A stretch of DNA of 25,728 nucleotides from GCA-2731375 sp964507245 (GCA_964507245.1 CAZDQC010000040.1:1-25728); one strand, 5' to 3'; positions 16,990 through 24,758 are shown, counted from the first letter of the stretch. Numbers and translations are program-made. The notes: generated by a model not told the origin, from the sequence alone.

Positions 16990-18691
16990 TTTTCCGTTTC
17001 CGGGTGTACAGCGGCATCAACATGGCCCGCCTCACAGGTGCCGCCTGGTCATCTACTGGCTGTACGCCTAAGATCGGCGCAATGCGGCTCACCACCCGGC
17101 CTACCGCTGGCGCCGCCGTCCAACCGGCGCCGGCATTACCATGGGTCTCAGCATTGCCCTGAGGTTCATCCAGGAACAGATAGACTACATATTTCGGTGC
17201 GGTCATCGGGAATGCTGCAACGAAGGATGAGATCAGTTTCCGTCCACGGTAACCACCCTTACTGGCCTTTTCCGCGGTACCTGTCTTACCTCCAACAAGG
17301 TAGCCCGGTGCCCGGGCCCTGCGACCCGTACCTTTTTCAACAACAGCGCGCAATAAGCGGCGCACCTGGTTCGAGGTTCGTTGGCTGATGACCTGAACGC
17401 CCACTTCGCGTTCCCCAGCTATCTTCTTTAACAGGGTCGCGCGCATCAAGACACCGCCGTTGACCATGGCTGCGAAGGCGGAGACAAACTGTACCGGAGA
17501 GACGGATAGGCCGTAACCAAATGCCGCTGTCATGGTTCTGGCCTCCCCCCAATTTGGCGGAACAATAGGTGACCCCACCTCGGGCAGTTCCAGGTTGGGC
17601 CGGTCCAATAAGCCGAACCGGCCGAGGTAGCGGCGCTGTACGTCTCGGCCCACGTCTAAGGCCATTTTCGCCGCGCCTATATTGGAGGAATAGACCAGGA
17701 TCTCTGGCACCGACAACCAGCGCTTCTTGGCATGGGAATCCCGGATTCTAAAACCGGCGACACGGATCGGTTTTGTCGCATCATAGGCGCCAGCGATTTT
17801 CGTCGCGCCGCTGTCAAGAGCCATTGCCACGGTGAGCACTTTGAAGACAGAACCAAGTTCATATACGCCCTTGGTGGCCTGGTTGAATCGGGAAAGGTTG
17901 GGCGCCGCCGTGGGATGGTTGGGATCGAAATCCGGCAGGGAGGTTAAGGCCAGGATCTCGCCCGTATTGGCGTCCATCACCAGGCCAGCGGCGCCGACGG
18001 CCTGGAACGTTTCCATGGCCGCCACTAGTTCATCGCGCAACACATGCTGGACCCGGGCATCCAGGGACAGTTGCAAGGCCTGGCCCTCAGGTCCACGTTC
18101 ACGCAAAACTCGGTCGAAGTAATTCTCGATACCTGCGATGCCATTGCCGTCCATATCCGTGAAACCCAGAACATGGGACTCCAGTACACCATGGGGATAC
18201 AGGCGGTGCTGCTCGTTACGGAAATGCAACCCCGGAATGCCCAGGTCATTTACGGACGCCTGTTGACCGGGCGTCAGATTTCGTTTCAACCAGACAAAAG
18301 CGCGGCCCGTCGTTAGACGCTCTTGCACCGCCGAAGTATTCAAGCTGGGCAGAACTGCAATCAGACGCCGAGCCGTATCAACTGGGTTGGGCACGACGCG
18401 GGCATCCGCGTAAAGCGAGGCAGTCAACAAGTTCGTCGCTAACAAGGTCCCATTTCGGTCCAGAATATCTGCCCGCCCCGCCGTCGACTTGCTGAGTGCG
18501 GCGGTGGCGAAAGTCAGCGGTGGGCCCGGCTCCCGTATCACGGTCAGCTCGACCAATCGCCCGGCTAGTACTACGAAGCATACCGTGAAAATCAAGGCTA
18601 CTGTTATAAGCCGCGTATGACCGACTCGGATAGCCTGCGCCTTAATGCCGACCAAATGCGTCTGAGTTTCGGAGGAACTCTTGGAAGTCAT
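16976..18691 (-). CDS. ftsI: Septal peptidoglycan transpeptidase FtsI (PBP3)
   Basis: FtsI is the class B penicillin-binding protein that crosslinks septal peptidoglycan with FtsW. The 571-residue product has a cytoplasmic tail, a single membrane anchor at about 28-49, a pedestal with GRADILDRNGTLLATN, and a transpeptidase domain with all three active-site motifs: SVFK (nucleophile Ser281, Lys284), SSN (335-337) and KTG (469-471). The residue before the lysine motif is GS-V-F-K where STFK is more usual, which is a conservative change. The ATG overlaps the ftsL TGA. Length is typical. Confidence 0.97.
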   Translation of the reverse strand: MTSKSSSETQTHLVGIKAQAIRVGHTRLITVALIFTVCFVVLAGRLVELTVIREPGPPLTFATAALSKSTAGRADILDRNGTLLATNLLTASLYADARVVPNPVDTARRLIAVLPSLNTSAVQERLTTGRAFVWLKRNLTPGQQASVNDLGIPGLHFRNEQHRLYPHGVLESHVLGFTDMDGNGIAGIENYFDRVLRERGPEGQALQLSLDARVQHVLRDELVAAMETFQAVGAAGLVMDANTGEILALTSLPDFDPNHPTAAPNLSRFNQATKGVYELGSVFKVLTVAMALDSGATKIAGAYDATKPIRVAGFRIRDSHAKKRWLSVPEILVYSSNIGAAKMALDVGRDVQRRYLGRFGLLDRPNLELPEVGSPIVPPNWGEARTMTAAFGYGLSVSPVQFVSAFAAMVNGGVLMRATLLKKIAGEREVGVQVISQRTSNQVRRLLRAVVEKGTGRRARAPGYLVGGKTGTAEKASKGGYRGRKLISSFVAAFPMTAPKYVVYLFLDEPQGNAETHGNAGAGWTAAPAVGRVVSRIAPILGVQPVDDQAAPVRRAMLMPLYTRKRKSAVN

Positions 18692-19086
18692 CGTGCCGCC
18701 CGCCCATGTTCAGCAAGGACGATACGCTTGGCTCTTTTCCATCCAGGCAATGGCGGCTGGCCCTCCTGCCGCTCAACGGAAGTATTTCCGGCACCATCAA
18801 CCTCCTCAAGCGCCTTTGAGGGCAGGGTAGCCAACTGACTGATTTGCCCAGGCGTCAAATCCTGCAGTTTCAAATGCCGGTGTGCGAGATCCTGTATGCG
18901 GCTTGGCTGGCTCAGGAAACTCCACTCGGCTTCCAGGATACTGCTGTTGTGGCGGTTATCTTCCAGCTGAGTTGTCGCCTTGGCCAATTGCCGCTCTAAG
19001 ATCTGAACTTCAGACTCTAGGCGGTACAACCCAAGCGAAACGGCCAGAACCAGAGACATCACGACGATTGTCAGTGGCCACCTCAT
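18688..19086 (-). CDS. ftsL: Cell division protein FtsL
   Basis: FtsL is a small bitopic divisome protein that works with FtsB and FtsQ and activates FtsWI. The 132-residue product has a membrane segment at about 4-21, then a predicted coiled coil with heptad-like Leu/Ile spacing (LESEVQILERQLAKATTQLED), and a short conserved-looking segment around WSFLSQPSRIQDLAHRHLKL. Sequence conservation in FtsL is low, so the identification rests on topology and position between rsmH and ftsI. The start ATG overlaps the rsmH stop; the stop overlaps the ftsI start. Confidence 0.93.
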   Translation of the reverse strand: MRWPLTIVVMSLVLAVSLGLYRLESEVQILERQLAKATTQLEDNRHNSSILEAEWSFLSQPSRIQDLAHRHLKLQDLTPGQISQLATLPSKALEEVDGAGNTSVERQEGQPPLPGWKRAKRIVLAEHGRAAR

Positions 19087-20018
19087 GCCGGCGCGCCCGT
19101 GCGTTGGGCGACGCGCAACCGGGCCGAGCGGGCCCGGGGGTTAGCGGCAATTTCTGCTGCAGATGGCTTGATGGCCGTCCGCTGCGCCAGTTGGAATGTC
19201 ACGGGCCGTCCGTCGTTGACGGACGGACGGTGCCGAGAACCCCGAGGCAGGCCACCGGATCGCTCAAGTAGGAATTGCTTAACCTCGCGGTCTTCTAGGG
19301 AATGGAAAGAGACCACGGCCAATCGGCCCTGGGGGGCCAGCAGACGCTCCGCCGCAACCAGGCCTTGCCGTAATTCTTCGATCTCGCTGTTCACGTAAAT
19401 CCGTAGGGCTTGAAATGTCCGAGTTGCCGGGTGAATACGCCCCGCACCACCGACTGCCTTAGCCACAATATTAGCCAACACGGCAGTCCGCATAACGGGT
19501 GCCGCTTCGCGTGCACGTGCAATGGCACGGGCAACCGCACGTGAACGCCGCTCCTCGCCATACTGATAGATGATATCTGCCAGCTCATCTTGGGTGCGGC
19601 TATTGACCACATCCGCTGCACTTTCGCCGCTTTGGGACATCCGCATGTCCAAGGGACCGTCCTTAGCAAAGGAAAAGCCGCGCTCTACATGATCCAATTG
19701 CATGGAAGAGACGCCCAAGTCTAAGGTCACTCCCTGCACGCGCGTCGTTCCAGAACCAGCCGCCAATTCGTCCATCCCAGAGAAACGCCCCTGGATCAAT
19801 TCCAGACGCCCTTCATGCTGGGCCGCAACCTCGGCGCCGGTTGCCATCGCATCGGGGTCACAATCAATGCCTATAACTCTGCAATCCGCCTCGGAAAGAA
19901 TGGCCCGGGAATAGCCACCCGCACCAAAGGTGCCGTCCACATAGATGCCGCCATCGACTGGGGCCAATGCCTGGACGACCTCGTCAGCCATCACCGGAAT
20001 ATGGGGTCGGGTGCTCAT
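19083..20018 (-). CDS. rsmH: 16S rRNA (cytosine1402-N4)-methyltransferase
   Basis: RsmH (MraW) methylates N4 of C1402 in 16S rRNA using S-adenosylmethionine. The 311-residue protein opens with HIPVMADEVV, then the SAM-binding loop YVDGTFGAGGYSRAIL (26-41), IGIDCDPDA, LDLGVSSMQLDHVERGFSF, and the C-terminal VVSFHSLEDREVKQFL. All are diagnostic of the family. It is second in the dcw cluster after mraZ, as usual, with an ATGA overlap at both ends. The C-terminal region is Arg/Ala-rich. Confidence 0.98.
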   Translation of the reverse strand: MSTRPHIPVMADEVVQALAPVDGGIYVDGTFGAGGYSRAILSEADCRVIGIDCDPDAMATGAEVAAQHEGRLELIQGRFSGMDELAAGSGTTRVQGVTLDLGVSSMQLDHVERGFSFAKDGPLDMRMSQSGESAADVVNSRTQDELADIIYQYGEERRSRAVARAIARAREAAPVMRTAVLANIVAKAVGGAGRIHPATRTFQALRIYVNSEIEELRQGLVAAERLLAPQGRLAVVSFHSLEDREVKQFLLERSGGLPRGSRHRPSVNDGRPVTFQLAQRTAIKPSAAEIAANPRARSARLRVAQRTGAPA

Positions 20019-20491
20019 TCGCCCGCCCCCATCATATCCCGCCTCTGCAACTCAAATTTCGCGGCCTGCTCCTTGGCCCGTTCTGTCGCTTCTACCTCGT
20101 AGATCCCGTAGGCCTCAGGTGCCCAGATCTGGAATGTCGCGCCACGCCCCGCGAAAGTTGCCATATTGGTGATGCCGGCATGTTCTAATAATGGCTGAGG
20201 TAGGATGATCCTGCCCTCTCCATCAAACGGCAGCCGGTGAGATTTGGTCAGGATTGCCGTAGCCAAGTCGCCATATTCGGCGGAAAACGGGTTGAAGGTG
20301 TCGATCCCTTCCGCCAATTGTTTCATGCGGCCAATATCGCAGCCATCAATGGCGCCGCTAGTACTCGGCGAGGGGAAGACAACCACGCCGGCAAAGACAT
20401 CCGCTGTTAGGTCGGCGCGGAATGACGCGGGCACAGAAACGCGACCCTTCCTATCAACTCTGTTGTCAAACCGCGACAAAAATAGTGCCAC
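20015..20491 (-). CDS. mraZ: Transcriptional regulator MraZ
   Basis: MraZ is a DNA-binding protein that in studied species controls its own dcw promoter through short repeated boxes. From the GTG at 20491 the product has 158 residues, beginning MALFLSRFDNRVDRKGRVSVP. Two AbrB/SpoVT-like repeats are visible, each with a D-x-x-GR signature: DRKGR (13-17) and DGEGR (90-94), followed by VSVP and IILP. I prefer this start because it gives the usual short N-terminus and lies about 6 nt after GGGAGA. GTG codons at 20494 and 20509 are alternatives. The gene heads the dcw cluster and ends overlapping rsmH. Confidence 0.95.
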   Translation of the reverse strand: MALFLSRFDNRVDRKGRVSVPASFRADLTADVFAGVVVFPSPSTSGAIDGCDIGRMKQLAEGIDTFNPFSAEYGDLATAILTKSHRLPFDGEGRIILPQPLLEHAGITNMATFAGRGATFQIWAPEAYGIYEVEATERAKEQAAKFELQRRDMMGAGE

Positions 20492-20555
20492 CACTATTCT
20501 CCCGATCACTGACTTGGCAGCGGGCTACATCCGGCAGGCTATATTCCACGCCACC

Positions 20556-20600
20556 ATACCCATTTATGGGTTTTTATGGGATATCATGCCCTTTTATGTT
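20556..20600. promoter_or_regulatory. Candidate MraZ operator: 10-bp-spaced ATGGG-type boxes
   Basis: On the plus strand ATGGG occurs at 20566 and 20576, followed in the same 10-bp register by ATGCC (20586) and ATGTT (20596), and preceded by ATACC (20556). Spacers are 5 nt. MraZ in E. coli is known to bind TGGGN direct repeats separated by 5 bp upstream of mraZ. Two good and two or three degraded boxes fit that pattern. The block also contains ACCCAT-TT-ATGGGT. It ends 65 nt upstream of the mraZ start. Function is inferred. Confidence 0.5.
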
Positions 20601-20606
20601 CGTCAA
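20578..20606 (-). promoter_or_regulatory. Candidate mraZ promoter (proximal)
   Basis: The minus strand has TTGACG (20601-20606) and TATCCC (20578-20583) separated by 17 nt. The -35 is good and the -10 poor. The -10 lies inside the ATGGG box array, so a repressor bound there would block it. Confidence 0.35.
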
Positions 20607-20615
20607 TGATTTTAC

Positions 20616-20644
20616 AAATAAAGATTTGGGACTACCAAAGTCAA
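20616..20644 (-). promoter_or_regulatory. Candidate mraZ promoter (distal)
   Basis: The minus strand has TTGACT (20639-20644) and TTATTT (20616-20621) with a 17-nt spacer. It lies within the TTTGG/CCAAA dyad region. It is an alternative to the proximal candidate. Confidence 0.3.
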
Positions 20645-20681
20645 AATTTGGCTTATCAAAGTGTTTTGCGAAACGCCAAGT
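20625..20681. repeat. Three spaced TTTGG...CAAAGT dyad units
   Basis: Unit 1 is TTTGG (20625-20629), 6 nt, CAAAGT (20636-20641). Unit 2 is TTTGG (20647-20651), 5 nt, CAAAGT (20657-20662). Unit 3 is a degenerate TTTTG (20664-20668), 7 nt, CCAAGT (20676-20681). Unit 1 is a true dyad, TTTGG-N5-CCAAA. The units lie roughly two helical turns apart between rnpB and mraZ and may be binding sites of an unidentified regulator. Confidence 0.4.
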
Positions 20682-20698
20682 TGACCAATATGAATTTA

Positions 20699-20719
20699 TT
20701 CACTGAATTCACCAGTGAA
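20699..20719. repeat. Perfect 7-bp inverted repeat between rnpB and mraZ
   Basis: Arms TTCACTG (20699-20705) and CAGTGAA (20713-20719) flank a 7-nt spacer. No T-run follows on either strand, so it is not an obvious terminator. It may be an operator. Confidence 0.4.
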
Positions 20720-20812
20720 ACTAGTTGACGATTAAGGCTAAAATTTGTTGGAGTTATGTTTTTTTCGAGCTTTTGGGATCGCATGCGCGAAGAACAGGCT
20801 CTAAATGGAGGG

Positions 20813-21239
<427 letters not shown>

Positions 21240-21243
21240 GATA

Positions 21244-21272
21244 AAGATGGGCCTATCGGTGCATCCGGTCAA
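21244..21272 (-). promoter_or_regulatory. Candidate rnpB promoter
   Basis: TTGACC (21267-21272) and CATCTT (21244-21249) on the minus strand are separated by exactly 17 nt. They predict a start near 21237-21239, matching the first base of the P1 helix. The -35 lies within the last codons of the amidase gene. Confidence 0.55.
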
Positions 21273-21909
21273 GTAGTCCTGCCAGCAAGCGGATACATTC
21301 ATCGTCCATAAAGCCATCAATCTTACCAGGCCGCCAATGTCTTTGAAAGGCAGTGGCGCATGCCGTCTGCCCGGCGCCAGTGACGTCGTAGCCGAACTCC
21401 TCCAGAACCGGATCTTCCGTGCCCTGCTCCGGCCACATGCCAATCCCCGCCCTAGCCAGGCCGGCCCAATCAAATAATTCGCCGGGATCCTGTTTACGGG
21501 CTGGGGCCACGTCGGAATGGCCCAGCACCCGATGTGCCGGGATGGCATGGCGGCTTACAACATCCTCCGCCAGCATCACCAATGCATCCCTTTGCTTCGC
21601 AGGAAACGGGCGGTATCCCAACTCATGACCTGGATTGACCAGTTCAATACCAATCGAGCAGCCATTGACATCCCTTTGCCCGGCCCAGCAGCTGACCCCA
21701 GCGTGCCAAGCCCGGAGTTCCTCATCAACCAAAGCATAGACTGTTCCGTCTTCGTCGATCATGTAGTGCGCAGATACTTTCGTGACCGGGTCACGCAGTC
21801 GTTCCAAGGCTACGTGACCATCTCGCATCCCTGTGTAGTGTAGCACCAACATATCGACGTTAGCGTCCGGTTTTCTGTCATCATAATTAGGCGAGGTGCA
21901 ATGGATCAT
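21253..21909 (-). CDS. N-acetylmuramoyl-L-alanine amidase (Amidase_2, AmiD/AmpD-like)
   Basis: This zinc amidase would cleave the bond between MurNAc (or anhydroMurNAc) and L-Ala in wall fragments. The 218-residue protein has the first zinc ligand in VLHYTGM (His24), AHYMIDEDGTVYALV, AWHAGVSCW, the likely catalytic GIELVNPGH (Glu89), and HSDVAPARKQDPG carrying the other ligands (His131, Asp141). A C-terminal segment of about 65 residues resembles the peptidoglycan-binding-like tail of AmiD-type proteins but is weak. I see no signal peptide, so a cytoplasmic recycling role is plausible. The ATG overlaps the mobA stop. Whether it prefers anhydro substrates (AmpD) or intact muropeptides (AmiD) cannot be told from sequence alone. 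Confidence 0.92.
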   Translation of the reverse strand: MIHCTSPNYDDRKPDANVDMLVLHYTGMRDGHVALERLRDPVTKVSAHYMIDEDGTVYALVDEELRAWHAGVSCWAGQRDVNGCSIGIELVNPGHELGYRPFPAKQRDALVMLAEDVVSRHAIPAHRVLGHSDVAPARKQDPGELFDWAGLARAGIGMWPEQGTEDPVLEEFGYDVTGAGQTACATAFQRHWRPGKIDGFMDDECIRLLAGLLDRMHR

Positions 21910-22517
21910 AATGCCAGCAGAGTTTCCGCCCGTATCAGATCCTCGGGGCGATTAACATTGAAGAAGGGATCGAAAGGTTTGTTAGACCAGTCCGCGTGCA
22001 AAATGGGATAGCGTGCGGTCCAGCGATCGATTTTTCGCATCTCTTCATCCTCCATGGCACGGCGTAGATCTTCCGCTAAGGTCACGTCCCATAGGGCGGT
22101 GGGGGGATGGCTGCGCCCTCCTGACCGAGCGCAAGCAATACGCGCGGCCCCCTTGGCCGCCAAGAGGCGTGATACCAGATCACTTGGTACAAATGGCCCA
22201 TCGGCAGGCACCGAGACCAACAAATCAACGCCTGGACGATGGGCTTGCAACCATTCCATGCCTGCTAGGATACCAGCGAGCGGCCCCGCCAGGCAGGGAA
22301 AGCTGTCAGATACCACGGTTAAACCAAATGGCTCGAAGCGGTCCGGGTCGCCGTTGGCATTTAAAATCAATTCCTCCACCTGCGGGGCTATGCTATCCAT
22401 GATGTGGGTCAACAATGGCCTCCCCCCCAACGAGCGCAGACATTTGTCGCCACCGCCCATGCGTCGGGCACCGCCGCCAGCCAAAAGCACGCCGGCAATC
22501 CTAGACATGCGTGTCAT
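21906..22517 (-). CDS. mobA: Molybdenum cofactor guanylyltransferase
   Basis: MobA links GMP from GTP to molybdopterin, producing the guanine dinucleotide form used by the DMSO-reductase family (formate dehydrogenase, nitrate and arsenate reductases). The 203-residue protein has the nucleotidyltransferase signature AGVLLAGGGARRMGGGDKCL (8-27), PLAGILAGMEW, and SVPADGPFVP, followed by FFNVNRPEDL near the C-terminus, all typical of MobA. The start is the ATG at 22517, overlapping the fdhD end; the ATG three codons later is equally possible because neither has a clear ribosome site. It follows fdhD and precedes the amidase. Confidence 0.95.
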   Translation of the reverse strand: MTRMSRIAGVLLAGGGARRMGGGDKCLRSLGGRPLLTHIMDSIAPQVEELILNANGDPDRFEPFGLTVVSDSFPCLAGPLAGILAGMEWLQAHRPGVDLLVSVPADGPFVPSDLVSRLLAAKGAARIACARSGGRSHPPTALWDVTLAEDLRRAMEDEEMRKIDRWTARYPILHADWSNKPFDPFFNVNRPEDLIRAETLLAL

Positions 22518-23319
22518 AAACTAGGCGATCTTGACCCGCGAGACACATGAAACGTTTTCCCTTAGCACGGCCGATAAGGGTCAGGTTTGCCTGCAGAGCC
22601 AGGTCAACTCCCCAGGCTGTGAAGCCGGAGCGGGAAATCAGGATAGGAATCCCCATGCGGACAGTCTTGATCACCATTTCCGAGGTTAGTCGTCCTGTGG
22701 TATAAAAAATCTTGCCCTCCGGCCCTGCCCCGTTCAGGAACATCCAGCCAGCGATCTTGTCGATAGCATTGTGGCGGCCGACGTCCTCCATATATATCAG
22801 GGGCCGGTCCCCCTGGCACAGAACGCAACCGTGAATGGCGCCGGCAGCCAGATACAAGCTTGGCTGCTGGTTGATCTTGCGACTTAGACCATAGATCCAC
22901 GAAGTTTTAAGCACCGCATCGGCGGGCAGCTCCACTTTGTCAAAATGTTCCATGAGGTCACCGAAGGCGGTGCCCTGGGCGCAACCCGAGGTCAGGGTCT
23001 TTTTTTGCAATTTCTCCTCGAAATCGGTGGTCCGTTCCGTGCGGACCACGACTACTGCCAAATCCTCATCATGATCGATGCCCGAAATGCTATCGTCCGG
23101 GCGCAACATATTCTGGTTCAGCAGGTAACCCACGGCGAGATATTTGAGATGATCGCCCACGGTCATCATAGTGACAATTTCCTGTCCATTCAGATACAGG
23201 GTTAAAGGTTTTTCCACCACCACCCGCATGTCAACAGGCGCGCCATTCTGGTCGATACCGCCGACCTGTTGCGTCAGGCGTTCATCGTCGGGCTCGGGAG
23301 CTAGTTGAAATTCGTTCAT
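22501..23319 (-). CDS. fdhD: Formate dehydrogenase accessory sulfurtransferase FdhD
   Basis: FdhD passes sulfur from a cysteine desulfurase to the bis-MGD cofactor of formate dehydrogenase, which activates the enzyme. The 272-residue product has VEKPLTLYLNGQEI, the GDHLKYLAVGYLLNQ region, a central SGCAQGTAFGD, and the strongly conserved MEDVGRHNAIDKIAGW followed by FYTTGRLTSEMVIK. The central motif has one cysteine (Cys113) where E. coli FdhD has CxxC. A second pair, HGCVLC, lies upstream of the EDVGRHNA motif. It begins 30 nt after the permease and overlaps mobA, its partner in cofactor maturation. No formate dehydrogenase genes are in the window. Confidence 0.96.
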   Translation of the reverse strand: MNEFQLAPEPDDERLTQQVGGIDQNGAPVDMRVVVEKPLTLYLNGQEIVTMMTVGDHLKYLAVGYLLNQNMLRPDDSISGIDHDEDLAVVVVRTERTTDFEEKLQKKTLTSGCAQGTAFGDLMEHFDKVELPADAVLKTSWIYGLSRKINQQPSLYLAAGAIHGCVLCQGDRPLIYMEDVGRHNAIDKIAGWMFLNGAGPEGKIFYTTGRLTSEMVIKTVRMGIPILISRSGFTAWGVDLALQANLTLIGRAKGKRFMCLAGQDRLVYDTHV

Positions 23320-23349
23320 GGCCCAAATATGGACCGCCCGGCGGAAACT

Positions 23350-24387
23350 TCAAACGATAATAATCTGGAAGGCAATGCCAGCAACTAAAGAGCCGGCGAG
23401 AGCCAGACCCAAGTACCAAAAGAATACTGGCGGCCGTACCAGGGCAAAAACCGCGATGGCTGCCGGGATGCAGGAGACGCCGCCCGCCACCATGAACGCC
23501 AAGGCGGCGCCAGGCGCCATACCCAGTTCCATTAGGCCAGACATTAGCGGAATGGCAGCAAAGCCGTTCAGATAGGCCGGCACACCAACCGCAGCGGCAA
23601 GTGGGATTGCCCAAATGCTATCACCACCAACAAGTCCGGCAATGGCCTCTGCTGGCACATAAGCTAGCATTACGCTCTCCAACAAAAACGCCACAATCAT
23701 CCATTTGCCCAGGAACAAAGTGGTATTCCACGCCTCGTCACCAAATTTGGCACGCCGTTCGCGAACACGCCAGAACCTCCACACTACGGCGCCGTTACTG
23801 CGGACGGAATCTCCGAAGCAGCCGCCGTTATCCATGCCTTCCTTCAGGGGCAACAAAAATCCGCCGGCGCCCTGCAATGCCGCAGTCGAAAATCCGCCTA
23901 ACAGGCCAATGCCGAAAGCCGCAGCCGTCTTGCCAATGGCGAAAGGCAACCCAAGGGTCGCCATGGTCAGCAAGAACATCTGCGGGTCCATCAGGGGGGA
24001 GGCTAGCCAAAACGCCATGACCGGCGCTAAAGGTACGCCCATAACCAAAAGGGCCGCGATCAAGGGAATAACACCACAGGAACAGAAGGGTGAAAGGGCA
24101 CCAAACAGCGCGGCCGCTAACACCATCTGAATGGGCCGGCCTTGGAATACACGGGCAATCAGATTATCCGCACCGCTTGCCTTGGCATAAGCAGCGAGAC
24201 AGATGGACAGCGCAAAAAACGGTCCGATATGCAACAAGGCGTCGACGGTGAAATCCAGACTGCTCCAGGTTTGTCCAGGCACGAACATGGCGCCTAGCGC
24301 CAAACCGGTGGCAATGCTAAGCCACACCTTGTCGAAACCGTAAACGCGCCGCGCCGCGCCGGCGATGGTGAGGGAGATATCGCTCAT
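23350..24387 (-). CDS. ArsP/DUF318-type permease
   Basis: This 345-residue protein has about eight to ten hydrophobic segments and the signature SPFCSCGVIPL (99-109; Cys102, Cys104) of the DUF318/ArsP permease family. Some characterised members (ArsP) export trivalent organoarsenicals; many others are uncharacterised. A hydrophilic cytoplasmic-looking loop at about 187-222 contains a Gly/Cys patch (NGGCFGD) and WRFWRVRERR. A second CIP-type motif, GVSCIPAAIAVF, lies near the C-terminus. The ATG overlaps the arsR stop (ATGA), so the two are co-expressed, which favours an arsenic or metalloid role. The substrate is unproven. Confidence 0.9.
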   Translation of the reverse strand: MSDISLTIAGAARRVYGFDKVWLSIATGLALGAMFVPGQTWSSLDFTVDALLHIGPFFALSICLAAYAKASGADNLIARVFQGRPIQMVLAAALFGALSPFCSCGVIPLIAALLVMGVPLAPVMAFWLASPLMDPQMFLLTMATLGLPFAIGKTAAAFGIGLLGGFSTAALQGAGGFLLPLKEGMDNGGCFGDSVRSNGAVVWRFWRVRERRAKFGDEAWNTTLFLGKWMIVAFLLESVMLAYVPAEAIAGLVGGDSIWAIPLAAAVGVPAYLNGFAAIPLMSGLMELGMAPGAALAFMVAGGVSCIPAAIAVFALVRPPVFFWYLGLALAGSLVAGIAFQIIIV

Positions 24388-24758
24388 GCGGCCGTCCCTA
24401 CCCGGTTCTCCGATTTCTTGTGTTCATGCCCTGGTGCGGCGCCATCGGCGGCACAACAGTTTCGTGTCAAAAACGACAATACGCTTTCCATGCGCCGATA
24501 ATTAGCACGACAAATCAATTTCCGGCCCTGACGCTCCTGCGCCACTAAATCCACCTGGATCAAACGAGAGATGTGGTGAGACAAGGTCGAAGCCGGAATT
24601 GCCAACCTTTCCTGTATGTCCCCGACAGCCAGACCGCTTCGCCCCGCCGGTACCAAAAGGGTAAATACTGCCAAACGAGTTTCGTTTCCCAATGCCTCCA
24701 ATGCTTCAGCGACGGGTTGCAATTCGGCTGCTGTGTGCAGATCAATGATTTCGCTCAT
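24384..24758 (-). CDS. arsR: ArsR-family metalloregulator
   Basis: This 124-residue winged-helix repressor carries EALEALGNETRLAVFTLLVPAG, then the recognition region IPASTLSHHISRLIQVDLV, and LICRANYRRMESVLSFL. It lacks the CVC metal motif of classical E. coli ArsR in the DNA-binding helix (it reads AVGD there). Instead it has Cys83 and a vicinal pair Cys101-Cys102 at RNCCAADG, as in ArsR proteins with a C-terminal As(III) site. A His-containing tail (GHEHKK) follows. I chose the ATG at 24758; a TTG 30 nt upstream is in frame but would add an atypical leader. It heads the permease-fdhD-mobA run and probably represses it. Confidence 0.9.
   Translation of the reverse strand: MSEIIDLHTAAELQPVAEALEALGNETRLAVFTLLVPAGRSGLAVGDIQERLAIPASTLSHHISRLIQVDLVAQERQGRKLICRANYRRMESVLSFLTRNCCAADGAAPGHEHKKSENRVGTAA

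Noticed and set aside
19150..19260. Short CGTCCGTC/GACGGACGG repeat inside rsmH
   Set aside because: It lies within a conserved coding segment and is explained by codon usage; not a mobile or CRISPR repeat.
20764..20805. Possible intrinsic terminator after rnpB (GAGC/GCTC arms near an A/T run)
   Set aside because: The stem is only 4 bp with a long loop, and on the rnpB strand the run is A, not U.
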